In this document: in pieces, positions 12,453-23,306 of the stretch
How the letters are laid out: every line of letters starts with the position of its first letter
How positions within the stretch are numbered: position 1 is the first letter of the stretch
Source of the DNA: Lampris incognitus
Lineage: Eukaryota > Chordata > Actinopteri > Lampriformes > Lampridae
DNA: 64,000 bases
Assembly (NCBI RefSeq): GCF_029633865.1
Contig: NC_079217.1
Location: forward strand, 59,839,675-59,903,674
Direction of reading: 5' to 3'
Made by a program: the position numbers and the translations under genes
The notes under the pieces: model-generated
The model's input: the letters and a program-made list of their open reading frames with translations, nothing else
The model's database searches: none
What the model was told of the DNA's origin: nothing

Positions 12453-12587
12453 GTGTTTTCAGTACGTCCTCCTCATAGCCGTCTGCTTGTCGTCTGACTC
12501 AGCCCCTGAATCGGACCTACGGGTTCAACCTGAGTTTCCCGCCCCTCCGCCCTTCTGATTGGCTTTTAAGTTGGCAACAACCAATGC

Positions 12588-13066
12588 AATTGACCTTTCG
12601 CAAAGTACCGCCCCAGAACGGTGCTTGTCCAATCCCACCTTAGCAACGGTCCGTCAAGCTTTCAAACACACAGCAAAACGCTGAAGCGGTGTGCCCATGG
12701 GATCTGCGAATCGGACACTAGATATGTGAAAAGTTTGGAGGGGTGTCATTTTCTTTCCCTTCCCGAAACCCAGAACGCAAGAAGCGCAATGTGGGCAATA
12801 GATTTGGCAGTATAGCAGACCCCATGGCCAGCTTAACCCATCCAGAATCAAGACAAATACCTGTCTGCTCCTAGCTAAGCTAGCTACTAGCTAGTATTGA
12901 TAGCTAATACAGCTACCGTATTATTACTGCTACTTTTACCCACACAATGCGCTGATTTCTTCCTTCATGTTTTGGTGTTTTACGGCTACTTCCTGGATAG
13001 TTCTGAAACGCTTGACGGGCATAGCAACAGTAACTAAGGGGGGCGGGACTTTGCGAAAGTTCAATT
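12588..13066. mobile_element. fold-back element, 479 bp, putative MITE
   Basis: The left end aattgacctttcgcaaagta and the right end, read on minus as aattgaactttcgcaaagtc, are inverted repeats. The match continues as ccgcccc and weakly into ccgtcaagc. No transposase frame is inside, and no clear target-site duplication was found. Confidence 0.55.
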
Positions 13067-13222
13067 AACAAAATGTCATGACAGACAACCAAATACTGCC
13101 AAAAGTTAGTGTGTGAACTGTCCACGTTTTTCCCTTGATTTGTATAGCCAAACAAACTTTAAATTTCAATGCACTTTATTGACACTACAATGAACGTAAC
13201 GCAATGACATTTATCAGTCTAT

Positions 13223-13740
13223 TGTGGTGACCCACATCTATATAACTAGAGACATTCACCTAAGAGAGAATGCACTTCCGCTTCCGGTCCAGGGAGTTCA
13301 GTGTCGTTGTCGAATATATGACATAAAAAGTTGGAGCTAGTAAACTACCTCGACTACGTCTACTCTCACGTCTCCTGTCTCGTTGTTTTCTAACTCCACA
13401 TTGGTGACCCCGACGTGATCCGCCCCCCGACTCGTCACTTGTTTTCCCCGTGACTTTGCACTATGTCATTGACTGTTCTGTTGTAGAGTCTATTTTTATG
13501 TTCATGAGTTGCGCTTTTGCTGTTTTGCATTGTTTTGTGTAGGTGAATTCTGGGGGGGCCTGTGTGGTGACCCACATCTATATAACTAGAGACATTCACC
13601 TAAGAGAGAATGCACTTCCGCTTCCGGTCCAGGGAGTTCAGTGTCGTTGTCGAATATATGACATAAAAAGTTGGAGCTAGTAAACTACCTCGACTACGTC
13701 TACTCTCACGTCTCCTGTCTCGTTGTTTTCTAACTCCACA
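13223..13740 (+). mobile_element. TRIM-A: miniature LTR retrotransposon, young
   Basis: Two direct LTRs of 178 bp (13223-13400 and 13563-13740) both start TG and end CA and are identical base for base. They enclose only 162 bp. One T after the first LTR comes tggtgaccccgacgtgat, an 18-base complement of the tRNA-Trp 3' end with its CCA as I remember it. A purine-rich tract (ctgggggggcc) precedes the second LTR. The flanking duplication is ctat (13219-13222 and 13741-13744). It has no coding capacity, as expected for a TRIM, and would depend on an autonomous partner. Identical LTRs point to a recent insertion. The structure looks whole. Confidence 0.9.
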
Positions 13741-13800
13741 CTATAGTGCTTTTCTTTTTCTTTATTCACATGAACTGTATTAAACATTCATCTTAACTGA

Positions 13801-13935
13801 TATAACCGGTTATTTTCTTGCCCGGTGGGGGTTTCGATACGGGGTGTACTGCACCACAAGGCGACATCACTAACCGCTCGGCTAAAGGGTCAGACCCGTT
13901 AGCTAGGGGCTAACGTGTCTTATTAGTAGTTTACA
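13801..13935 (-). mobile_element. solo LTR of TRIM-B family
   Basis: A 135-bp unit whose minus-strand form runs from tgtaaactactaataag to aaccggttata. It is flanked by a 4-bp duplication, ctga (13797-13800 and 13936-13939). It matches the LTRs of the complete element at 56818-57189 and the copy at 58926-59060. It contains the tRNA-like core with A box tagccgagcgg. Confidence 0.85.
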
Positions 13936-14518
13936 CTGATTTTAATGAAATACTTTTTTAAACTTTATTAGGTCATATATATTTGTCTGAAATGTCAGAT
14001 TTTAGACGGGGCTACATGTAGAAAAAGGTTTTTGAAGCAAGCGATATGAGTCAGATCACTGGTCATTGGGGGTGGTTGAAGGGTGTTGCTGGTGACTTTG
14101 AGTTTTGTTTTTAGAGACGGATGCAAGTTGGAGATATGACAGGAAGGTCTGACCCCCGCTGCCATACCTCTGGCTTAATGTTGGGAATGACAAAAATGAA
14201 TTATTTTCAAAAATGTGTTCATGATGGGTATTCCTTGTCACATCCCAAGATTGATGGCCTCTTTTTTTTTTTTTACCTGAAAAACCGGGTTGTGCCAAAG
14301 GGGATGGAGTTTATTTGGGAATGGGGTGTAACCTGAGAGTCTGTTGAATCTCCACCAGGCTGGCAGAGTCGCTGTGATGAACGGATTTTTAAAGCAATTA
14401 TGGTTCTTTATTGATTTGGAGAGAAATGGGAGATCGGATATTGATAATTTCTGATATTCCGTTTGTTCTATTTCCAGTAGTATGGCTTAATCGTTGCTCT
14501 GACTGCAGCCATTTGGTC

Positions 14519-14695
14519 ATAACCTGAAGATGAAGAAGATGATGAAGGTCATAACCGGGAGATGAAGAAGATGATTAGGGTCATAACCTGAAGATGAAGA
14601 AAATGATGGTCATAACCAAAGGAGGAAGAAGATGATTAGGGTCATAACCTGAAGATGAAGATGATGAAGGTCATAACCTGGAGATGGTTAGCCAG
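14519..14695. repeat. short tandem array, ggtcataacctgaagatgaa units
   Basis: Five or so imperfect units based on gtcataacctgaagatgaag followed by aagatgatga, varying in length. Confidence 0.8.
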
Positions 14696-14795
14696 TTAGT
14701 AGAGTCTGAAGTTTGGGGCAGCCAGACCACCACACTTTTTGGTTTTCTGTAGTGTTTTTAGTTTAATTCTTGTTTTCTTGCACATCCTGTAGAAA

Positions 14796-16554
14796 CTATT
14801 GGTTATAGAGTCCAGGGCATCGAACCACTTGGCTGTCGGCTGAACTGGGGTCATCTAGAAAATGTAGTTTGTTTTTGGGAGTATATCCATTTTTACTGCT
14901 GCTCTCCTGCTGATTAGTGAGTTTTCCAACTGGAGAAGCGTTCAAACCGGCATGAGCAGAGCCCACTTTCAAGGGCTTTGGTAGGGAAAGCTGTGACCTG
15001 TGGGCGTATGTCTGCATCTGCATTAGGGTCTATGAGGGCAAAGGTCTCTGGCTGTAAGCACGTGTCTCTGGACAAGAAGGCTGGGCCTTTAACCCAGTTG
15101 GTGTGTTTCAACCAGGCTGCTGGCACAGAGCCATTCGTATCTTGTTTCTTTTCCAGCATGTGGCGTAGGGATGTGAGATTGCTGACTGCTTTTTGTTTGT
15201 TGTTAGGCAGTAGTGGCCTGTTTGGCCTGAATGGCAGAGGTGCTACCCAGAAGTTAGCTTCATCCATGAAAACTTCTTTGTCCATGAGCTTGAGAAACAG
15301 CTCATCCTCAACAGACATGCCAAGTTTTATCATCATACACGGTTGTTTGAAACACATTTTTTTCAAGACTGTCTGTAACACTGTTGTGGTTAGTAGCACG
15401 CGAGACTCTTGGAGAGGTGTAAGCTGAGACAGGGCTGGAGATTTTCTCTCTCACAATTATGCTGTTCGTGCATGGTGCAAAGACGGAGTGGCGCCCATTC
15501 ATCAGCACATTGGTCCGGAAAACAATAACACTGACTGTTTTGTGCATCCTTCCAAGACACACATCCCCTACTATGACCCACCCAAGGTCGAGTCGCTGGG
15601 CAAATGGTGCATTGTTAGCACCATTACATTGCTCCCGAACCTTGTGCACCTGGATTAAGCCTCGTTCAAGAAGGAGTAGTATAACCACATCTGGGTCCAA
15701 AGCTGGAATTTTATCTGCCACGTACTTGGGGCAGGCAGAGGAATTGCAGAGGCAGAGGAATTTGGGTGTTACCATCTAGTGACGCCACGATGAAGCCACT
15801 GGAGCATTGCGCTACTGTCTCAAGTCAACCACTCCCGAGCATGTCTTTAGAGTGTAGATACCAAAGTGATCAAAGAATTCTGATCGAGCAAGTGACTTGT
15901 TACTTTGCTCATCGAGAACAGCGTAAGTCTTCGTGGCTTAGATCTCTTTGCCCCGCAAGATACACCCAGACCAGACTGATCTTGGAGCAGGATTTTTAAG
16001 TGTTTGCAGTCCCAAAGATTTCCGTACATTTGGATGTCACAGATGAAATGGCCTTCAATAGCCTTAATCCGTAGTGCTAATTTGGACATCAGTTTTCAGA
16101 TACGTCTTTCGTTCATCCAATGGTTTGCTCTGCAAACATCGGTACACAAAAGAGCCACTCATATCTATGGCTCTGTTAGCGACGGGTGTTGGTAAACATC
16201 GGAACACAAAGAGCCACGCATATCAATAGCTCTGACAACGACTCCTAGAGGATAAATTCTGAGTCTCATCACCAGCCAGTCAGACTAGCTTGGTCTAGTC
16301 AGAAAGGCACGAACTGAGGAAGCCTCTTGGATGAGAGGCGAAACGCCTTCACGGATATATACCAAGTCCAGTTGCACTTGATTCAACTCCTTTGGATAAT
16401 CCTACTGTGATCCATTTTTCTTGCAGGTTATACGGGGCAGGTTTCTGGACTATCGGAGTGACCTCAAAAGAAGTATTGAGGTACGAAGACCAGGTAGGTA
16501 CCCATTTGCCATGGCTGCCTCCAGTTCCATAAGGGTGTCTCCTAGTTCCCTTAC
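14796..16554 (-). mobile_element. BEL/Pao retroelement fossil, pol part
   Basis: Minus-strand translation shows the hallmark FAQRLDLGWVIVGDVCLG and MSVEDELFLKLMDKEVFMD with PLPFRPNRPLLPN, typical of BEL/Pao pol between protease and reverse transcriptase. It is the downstream half of an element whose gag lies at 21049-22240. The two halves are parted by the Gypsy fossil at 16555-21043. The copy is broken and incomplete, with several breaks. I could not define its LTRs. Confidence 0.8.
16219..16399. repeat. short retroposon fragment, same family as 4588-4869
   Basis: Carries agctctgacaacgactccta through gaggcgaaacgcc to gattcaactcctttggataa. It matches the repeat in the RTE at 4588-4869, and lies inside the BEL/Pao fossil. 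Confidence 0.7.
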
Positions 16555-16790
16555 TGTGATAACGTGTTCTTTATGAAAAGATGTAGTTTCACCAGATTCG
16601 GGTTTACCGATTTTACTCAGTCTCACGGAACAGCGTACAGATTCACATGTTGTCATTTCAGTTATCACTACTTACTCTCTGTATATCTCAACTCATCAAC
16701 TTGATAACCCTAGGAGTCAACTGTACCTCCTTAGGGTGTGGGGTGGTACTGCAGGTAAGTATAATATGAACAGGTAGTCAGTATACCACA
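16555..16790 (-). repeat. Gypsy 3' LTR
   Basis: The 236-bp repeat begins tgtgataacgtgttctttat on plus and ends gtataccaca. The same unit is at 20808-21043. Confidence 0.95.
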
Positions 16791-17230
16791 TCCCTCCCCC
16801 CTTAAGAGTAACCTACTCAGGTGAGCTTTAACCTCAGGTTACCTTCTTTCTTTCTTTTTAAACTGCTCACACATTGTACTGTAACAGTAATTCAAAACTA
16901 AATAAAATGTTTAACTTAATCAAATGTTCAAAGTTAATTTCAACATTTCATATTATGACAATGTTTACCCATGTTTTTTTGTTTTTTTTTACATATCATG
17001 CTTGAACATAGCACAAGAATGAACTAGGAAGGTGGGTAGACTACCAGCCTTCCAATGATTCCCAGAGCGCATTCTTGCTCTTGCTTGAGGGATCTCACTA
17101 GTACTAACTTACAAAGTCTTTCAGGTAAGCAGGAGCCTGTCTTGTGCGCTCAGAGCGGCGCAGTACTGGTGGTGGGTCTGCTCTCACGTCTGGCGGGTCT
17201 GGAGGGTGAACCTCAGCTATCTCAGCAGGC

Positions 17231-18214
17231 TCAGAGACTTCCCCTTCCACTGAAGCAGGGACCGTCGAGTCTGCAGGCAAGGCCTCCGCTGCTTGCTCCG
17301 GCTCCTGAAGAGTGGTAAGGCTTCTCTGTCACCTCCGGCATGGACGTCTCGGTCATTGTTGCATGCCGTCTCCGGATTTGGTCGACATGACGTCTCATGA
17401 CGCGTCCATCTCCTGTCTGTACCGTGTAGGATACAGGTCCTGTGTTCTGCTCGACGACCGCTGGTACCCACTTGGGCCAGTAGCTGTAGTTACGGATGTA
17501 CACATCATCACCAGGGGAAAAACTTCTCCACTTACTGTGTGTGTCATGTTGTTGCTTTTGTTTAACTTGTTTCTTACGAATCTTTGACTTCACATCAGGC
17601 AGTAGCCGATCCAGTGTTGAACATAGTCTCCTGGACATCAGCATTTCCGCTGGTGACAAGCCAGTAGTGGTTTGCGGTGTGATTCTGTAATTGAATAGAA
17701 ATCTGGCTATTTTTGTTTCTAAAGTGTCTCCTTTTATTTTCTTTATACCTTGTTTGAATGTCTGTATGGCTCTTTCGGCCAGGCCGTTTGATGCCGGGTG
17801 GAAGGGCGCGGATGTCACGTGCTGTATGCCATTCTGTTTCAGGAACGTCTCAAACTCTTGGCTTGTGAAGCAAGCTCCGTTGTCAGATACAATTGTCTGG
17901 GACAGCCCGTGCATGCTAAAGCACTGTCTGAGCTTTTCGATAGTTGCTTGGCTTGTTGCGGTATTCGTTGGATACATGTCAATCCATTTGGAGTGTGCGT
18001 CTACAATGATAAGAAACATCTTACCTAGACGAGGGCCGGCATAATCCATGTGAAGTCTGTTCCAGGGTGTCTCAGCCCACTCCCAGGGGTGGAGAGGTGC
18101 TGTGGCTGGAGACTTTCTGTTTTCCTGACATGTGTGGCAGGACTGTACTTCCCTTTCAGTGTTGGAGTCCATCCCTGGCCACCATACACTCACCGGCCAC
18201 TTTATTAGGCACAC
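17231..18214 (-). pseudogene. Gypsy integrase region (fossil)
   Basis: Shows the zinc-finger end SCHTCQENRKSP and integrase-core blocks MDYAGPRLG, IIVDAHSKWID, IVSDNGACFTSQEF and HPASNGLAERAIQTFKQG, followed by a basic C-terminal region. This is typical Ty3/Gypsy integrase. It is part of the fossil at 16555-21043. Confidence 0.9.
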
Positions 18215-19406
18215 CTGTCCAACTGCTCGTTAACACAAATTTCTAATCAGCCAATCACATGGCAGCAACTCAATGCATTTAGGCATGTAGACATGGTCAA
18301 GACGATCTGCTGCAGTTCAAACCGAGCATCAGAATGGGGAAGAAAGGTGATTTAAGTGACTTTGAACGTGGCATGGTTGTTGGTGCCAGACGGGCTGGTC
18401 TGAGTATTTCAGAAACTGCTGATCTACTGGAATTTTCACACACAACCATCTCTAGGGTTTACAGAGAATGGTCCGAAAAAGAGAAAATATCCAGTGAGCG
18501 GCAGTTCTGTGGGCGAAAATGCCTTGTTGATGCCAGAGGTCAGAGGAGAATGGCCAGACTGGTTCGAGCTGACAGAAAGGCAACAGTAACTCAAATAACC
18601 ACTCATTACAACCGAGGTATGCAGAAGAGCATCTCTGAATGCACAACACGTCAAACCTTGAGGCAGATGGGCTACAGCAGCAGAAGACAACACCGGGTGC
18701 CACTCCTGTCAGCTAAGAACAGGAAACTGAGGCTACAATTCGCACAGGCTCACCAAAATTGGACAATAGAAGATTGGAAAAACGTTGCCTGGTCTGATGA
18801 GTCTCGATTTCTGCTGCGACATTCGGATGGTAGGGTCAGAATTTGGCGTCAACAACATGAAAGCATGGATCCATCCTGCCTTGTATCAACGGTTCAGGCT
18901 GGTGGTGGTGGTATAATTGTGTGGGGGATATTTTCTTGGCACACTTTGGGCCCCTTAGTACCAACTGAGCATCGTGTCAACGCCACAGCCTACCTGAGTA
19001 TTGTTGCTGACCATGTCCATCCCTTTATGACCACAGTGTTCCCATCTTCTGATGGCTACTTCCAGCAGGATAACGCGCCATGTCATAAAGCTCGAATCAT
19101 CTCAGACTGGTTTCTTGAACATGACAATGAGTTCACTGTACTCAAATGGCCTCCACAGTCACCAGATCTCAATCCAATAGAGCACCTTTGGGATGTGGTG
19201 GACCGGGAGATTCGCATCATGGATGTGCAGCCGACAAATCTGCAGCAACTGCGTGATGCTGTCATGTCAATATGGACCAAACTCTCTGAGGAATGTTTCC
19301 AGTACCTTGTTGAATCTATGCCACGAAGGATTAAGGCAGTTCTGAAGGCAAAAGGGGGTCCAACCCGGTACTAGCAAGGTGTACCTAATAAAGTGGCCAG
19401 TGAGTG
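18187..19406 (+). mobile_element. Tc1/mariner element, DD36E (Incomer-like), intact
   Basis: A 1220-bp element bounded by TA (18185-18186 and 19407-19408). The inverted ends are cactcaccggccactttatt at the left and, read inwards from the right, cactcactggccactttatt. It encloses one uninterrupted transposase ORF. It is inserted in the Gypsy fossil. A sister copy is at 57194-58414. Confidence 0.95.
18334..19374 (+). CDS. Tc1/mariner transposase, DD36E, full length
   Basis: The 346-residue ORF is complete from [20 protein letters not shown] to KAKGGPTRY. Residues 1-115 hold the two helix-turn-helix DNA-binding regions ([20 protein letters not shown]) with a [13 protein letters not shown] linker in the AT-hook position. 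The catalytic domain has WSDESRF (Asp155), FQQDNAPCH (Asp246) and NPIEHLW (Glu283). The last two are separated by 36 residues, the spacing described for the DD36E/Incomer family. The glycine-rich stretch [10 protein letters not shown] precedes them. The protein cuts and re-joins the element at TA sites in the nucleus. No break is visible, so activity cannot be excluded by sequence alone. Confidence 0.93.
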   Translation: MGKKGDLSDFERGMVVGARRAGLSISETADLLEFSHTTISRVYREWSEKEKISSERQFCGRKCLVDARGQRRMARLVRADRKATVTQITTHYNRGMQKSISECTTRQTLRQMGYSSRRQHRVPLLSAKNRKLRLQFAQAHQNWTIEDWKNVAWSDESRFLLRHSDGRVRIWRQQHESMDPSCLVSTVQAGGGGIIVWGIFSWHTLGPLVPTEHRVNATAYLSIVADHVHPFMTTVFPSSDGYFQQDNAPCHKARIISDWFLEHDNEFTVLKWPPQSPDLNPIEHLWDVVDREIRIMDVQPTNLQQLRDAVMSIWTKLSEECFQYLVESMPRRIKAVLKAKGGPTRY

Positions 19407-19434
19407 TATGTACGAACGTGCCAAGCCCTTCATT

Positions 19435-19938
19435 CTAGATATACCTGGGTGTGTGTGGTGTAGTTGTTTCAAGATGGCTTCCCTTCTCATTAAACTTCAT
19501 TTCATTCATGACGGTCACACTACACCCTGTGTCAATTTCAAATTTTACTTTCTTCTTATTCACTTCCACGTTTACTTCAAATGGCTTTATTCTCTGTATG
19601 GACGTGACTGTTTTCAGGCCAGCTAATGTAAATGCCTCTTCTTCTTGTTCCGAACTATCACTATCCTGCCCCTCACACTCACAGCCTACATTGTGTGATC
19701 GATGTGGACGCCATGCGCATCGCTCTGCTCTGTGTGATTTCTCAGTGGGGCGCGGTGCACCTCCTCTCTTTCTGTTTCTACAAGCCTTGGCAATATGCCC
19801 AACTTTTCCACAAGAGTGACACTTTGCTTCTTTAAACTTGCACTCCGCTGCACTGTGTTGCTTTCCATGACATCGGTAGCATTCCTTCTCTCTCGTTTTC
19901 CAATCTCCTCCCTTACTCTCTTTCCCCTCCGTTTTCAT
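19435..19938 (-). pseudogene. Gypsy zinc knuckle and protease region (fossil)
   Basis: Contains two CCHC-type knuckles (CYRCHGKQHSAAEC and CHSCGKVGHIAKAC) and the aspartic-protease motif FEIDTGCSVTVM, where Gypsy proteases usually have DTGA/S. Part of the fossil at 16555-21043. Confidence 0.85.
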
Positions 19939-19940
19939 AC

Positions 19941-20092
19941 TGTAACGTGCATGGATAAGAAGACACGCTGGCCGCTCGCTGGCGGATCTGACCTTTTAGT
20001 TGAGCGGTTAGCGATGTCTCCTGCGGTGCGGGCGATACGGGTTCGCTTCCCGGCCGCGGCAGTTCCTGTGGTTGTCCCCCGACTTCGCTACA
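19941..20092 (+). mobile_element. solo LTR of TRIM-C family inside the Gypsy
   Basis: A 152-bp unit, tgtaacgtgcatggataaga to gacttcgctaca, flanked by the 4-bp duplication atac (19937-19940 and 20093-20096). It contains a tRNA-like core with A-box-like and B-box-like (ggttcgcttcc) motifs. Related copies are at 26938, 27210, 56018 and 63837. Confidence 0.85.
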
Positions 20093-20715
20093 ATACTGTG
20101 ACATGCCAACGGTGGCCTTGCTTGCAGGTCTTGTGCATTTTTACAAGCGGCCTCTGCAGCTACGGCAATCTTGGATGCCCTCTCAAACGTGAGGTCTGTT
20201 TCAGATAGTAAACGTCTTTGAATCCGATCATCATGAATACCGCACACTTGACGGTCTCTTAACATTTGTTCCAGTGCAGTTCCAAAGGTACAATCATGAG
20301 CTAGTCGTCTCAGCTCTGCTACATATGCACTGACGGTCTCGTTAGGCTGACGGAAACGGGAATCAAAGGTATATCTCTGTACGATCTCACTCGGTTTAGG
20401 GTTGAAGTGCTCTCTCATTAGAGTTGTTATCTCGTTGTACGTTTTCGAGCCGGGCTTTGCTGGACTCACCAGGTTTCTTATGAGCTTGTATGTGGCTGGT
20501 CCCACCACGCTGATGAGGAGGATGGCTCTCTGCTTCTCTCCGCCATCAATTTCATTTGCTTCTAAAAACTGGTCGAGAATCTCGCAGTACTCTTCCCATG
20601 TCTGCTCCTTTGCATCAAATGCCGACAGGGTGCCTATCCTTGCATTCATCTTTACGTTTCTGCTCGTTAATCCTCCGGTCCAATTTAGCCCTAGCTGGTT
20701 CTCCGTACTTAGCAC
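20008..20715 (-). pseudogene. Gypsy gag region (fossil)
   Basis: Gag-like translation with LSAFDAKEQTWEEYCEILD, FNPKPSEIVQRYTFDSRF and ETVSAYVAELRRLAHDCTFG, typical of the Ty3/Gypsy retrotransposon gag domain. The C-terminal part is affected by the solo LTR at 19941-20092. Confidence 0.85.
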
Positions 20716-20807
20716 GTCTTCCTACCGTCCGCCACCTGAACTCATCCAGTCGCATCCGTCTTCAATCAGGCACTCCCCCCACCCATCCAGTATCCTCGTC
20801 GCCAATA

Positions 20808-21043
20808 TGTGATAACGTGTTCTTTATGAAAAGGTGTAGTTTCACCAGATTCGGGTTTACCGATTTTATTCAGTCTCACGGAACAGCGTACAGATGCACA
20901 TGTTGTCATTTCAGTCATCACTACTTCCTCTCTGTATATCGCAACTCATCAACTTTATAACCCTAGGAGTCAACTGTACCTCCTTAGGGTGTGGGGTGGT
21001 ACTGCAGGTAAGTATAATACGAACAGGTAGTCAGTATACCACA
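20808..21043 (-). repeat. Gypsy 5' LTR
   Basis: Second 236-bp copy of the repeat at 16555-16790, followed on minus by the primer-binding site near 20788-20804. Confidence 0.95.
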
Positions 21044-21048
21044 CTTAC

Positions 21049-22240
21049 CTTGTGGTTATCCCTGGCTGTGATTTTGGGGAAGTCATCGACTTTTTTGAGG
21101 AGCGCGTTTTCAATCACTCCAGGCCATCCGGTCTCTGCCACACCATCTTGAGACCTGCACTTGCATTGTTAATGTTCTTCACTCTGATTCTCTTAGCTTG
21201 CTCAGACGATGATGGTCCAAGCCATTTGCACGGTAAGTCAAGCTCTTCTCTAGCGGAGAGTTTCAAATCATCAGTGGAGCTGAGGAAGGATGTGTTTCAG
21301 GCCCAGTAATTCTCAGGATGATCGTCAAACTTCAGTAGGTGTGAACTCACCATCTCCCGTCGCATTAGCTATGTTGCCAGGTCCGTTGCAGCTGTTGAAC
21401 TGGGTGGGTTTGGACTGGAGAGGTTGATAATCATCACTGGAGTATTTGGTGTTATGGGGAGGCTCTCTGTAACTGTATGATTTCCTCAGGGGATTAACAT
21501 TGCTGGTTAATTGCATTGGGTTCCAGGTGGCTTCTTTGAATGACTGTTGTGGAACTAACTCGCCAAACTCATAGTGACTGACTTCACTTTGTGTCATATC
21601 ACCCTGTTTCACACAGCTCCTCGCTGCTCCACCGCTGTCCATGGCTAACATAGCCCCACTGGTGGGTATGAAACTCTTGGTGGCTTTGCATCAGGTGATG
21701 GAATGGTGACTGGATTTAATGAGTTATTGGTTTTCAAACTCTGGTGTGACTGGACAGTGGGATGTTGCACTGGAGTGTGAATTGTAGCACCTTCACAGTG
21801 ATGCTCAACTGGGGCCATATCCGTTTTTCTCGATTGAGTTAGGCCTATCTGCTCATATTCATTCTCAGCAGCTGCTTCCAGCACTTTGGCTTTGGCAGTC
21901 GTAGCCGCCTTTTCAAGCTTCAGTTCATGCAAACCTGCTTGTAGTGTAGCTTGTTGTTTTAGCATATCTGCCTCTTTTTTAGCAAATGACAGTTCGGCTC
22001 GAGCAGCTTCTGCTTTTGCCCGTGCTCTCAACGCCATAGAGCTTGCTACAGAAAGTTTGCTAACTCGTGAGCAGCTGGATATTTGTGATCTGGTCCCCAA
22101 AAGTTCATCAAGGTCAACTTCTTCATTATGCTTTGTCATAATGACAGATTGCTGATGTTTCTACTTACAGGTCTGAGGATTGCTGGCCGTTGGAAGATGT
22201 GCCTTTTTACTGTTCTGCCCCTGCTAACATTTAGTGCCCA
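21049..22240 (-). mobile_element. BEL/Pao fossil, gag part
   Basis: The minus-strand reading MTKHNEEVDLDELLG is followed by an alanine-rich coiled coil (RARAKAEAARAELSFAKKEA), the usual N-terminus of fish BEL/Pao gag. More gag-like sequence follows leftwards to the Gypsy insertion border. Together with 14796-16554 this is one older, broken element. Confidence 0.75.
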
Positions 22241-22826
22241 GCCTGATAGCTCGGCAGACAGGTAACAGTTTCCCAAGAAAGACTCAGATTGAGGAGTTCC
22301 GTTTAAAGCCTTTACTCAAGAAAATCTGTAAAACTAAACATACAGATAAAATACATGTCAATTATATGTTATCTCAGAACAGACTGATACATCCACTATT
22401 TGTACACACAACCATGTAAGATGAAACAACTGCATACAAACTGATGCGTTTAGCTTCAGGCTAACTTACACTATAACTTCCATCGACAAGCTAGCGGGTA
22501 ACTTCGGGCTAACTTACGCTGCAATTCCCATTGACATGCTAGCGGTTAGCATATGGCTACGAATTGGCTACAGAACGGACTTTCTCTTATTATTGCTGAT
22601 TTTCATAAACATTTACGAGAGGACTGAACGTAAAAACACTTAGAGCCAAACGTTTTATGGCCAGACAATGAGAGACAAAAGAGAGGACAATACCGTGTCT
22701 GTTGTACATATTGTGACTTCCGCGCGGGCTACGGCAATTGTACAGGCACAATTCAAAAGGCGAATGCAAAATGGCAATCAGCCCCAAACACCGCCACAGC
22801 GCTCCTGCAGCCACACAACACAACGT
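22241..22826. other. unannotated stretch, possibly BEL LTR remnant
   Basis: No gene recognised. Its place just upstream of the gag part makes an LTR plausible, but I could not find a second copy to prove it. Confidence 0.3.
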
Positions 22827-23306
22827 ATTAAATGTCCCATTACCACTTCATACAGTACTACTATGATATGGATGCTATGTATTAAATGTCGTATTACCAC
22901 TTCATACAGTACTACTATGATATGGATACTATGTAGTAAATGTCCTATTACCACTTCATACAGTACTACTATGATATGGATACTATATATTAAATGTCCT
23001 ATTACCACTTCATACAGTACTACTATGATATGGATGCTATGTATTAAATGTCCCATTAACTTCATACAGTACTACTATGATATGGATACTATGTATTAAA
23101 TGTCCCATTAACTTCATACAGTACTACTATGACATGGATACTATGTATTAAATGTCCTATTACAACTTCATACAGTACTACTATGACATGGATACTATAT
23201 ATTAAATGTCCTATTACCACTTCATACAGTACTACTATGACATGGATACTATGTATTAAATGTCCTATTACCACTTCATATAGTACTGGTATGGATACTA
23301 TGCAGT
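22827..23306. repeat. 54-bp tandem repeat, about nine units
   Basis: Units of 54 bp (attaaatgtcccattaccac, then ttcatacagtactactatga, then tatggatactatgt). Two units are 51 bp. Because both lengths are multiples of three, long reading frames stay open on both strands. They are composition artefacts and not genes. Confidence 0.95.

Larger units (their letters stand above)
16555..21043 (-). mobile_element. Ty3/Gypsy fossil with both LTRs
   Basis: The LTRs are 236 bp each (16555-16790 and 20808-21043), with TG/CA ends. The 5-bp target duplication is cttac (16550-16554 and 21044-21048). Just inside the 5' LTR on minus is tggcgacgaggat, matching the tRNA-Ser(GCU) 3' end over 13 bases from memory. 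A purine tract adjoins the 3' LTR (16791-16804). Recognisable parts in order are gag, zinc knuckle with protease, and integrase. The copy is broken. The LTRs differ at about 8 of 236 positions (roughly 3-4 percent), so it is moderately young. It interrupts a BEL/Pao fossil and itself contains a Tc1 element and a solo LTR. Confidence 0.9.

Noticed and set aside
22827-23306. CRISPR-like array
   Set aside because: Contiguous 54-bp units with no spacers.
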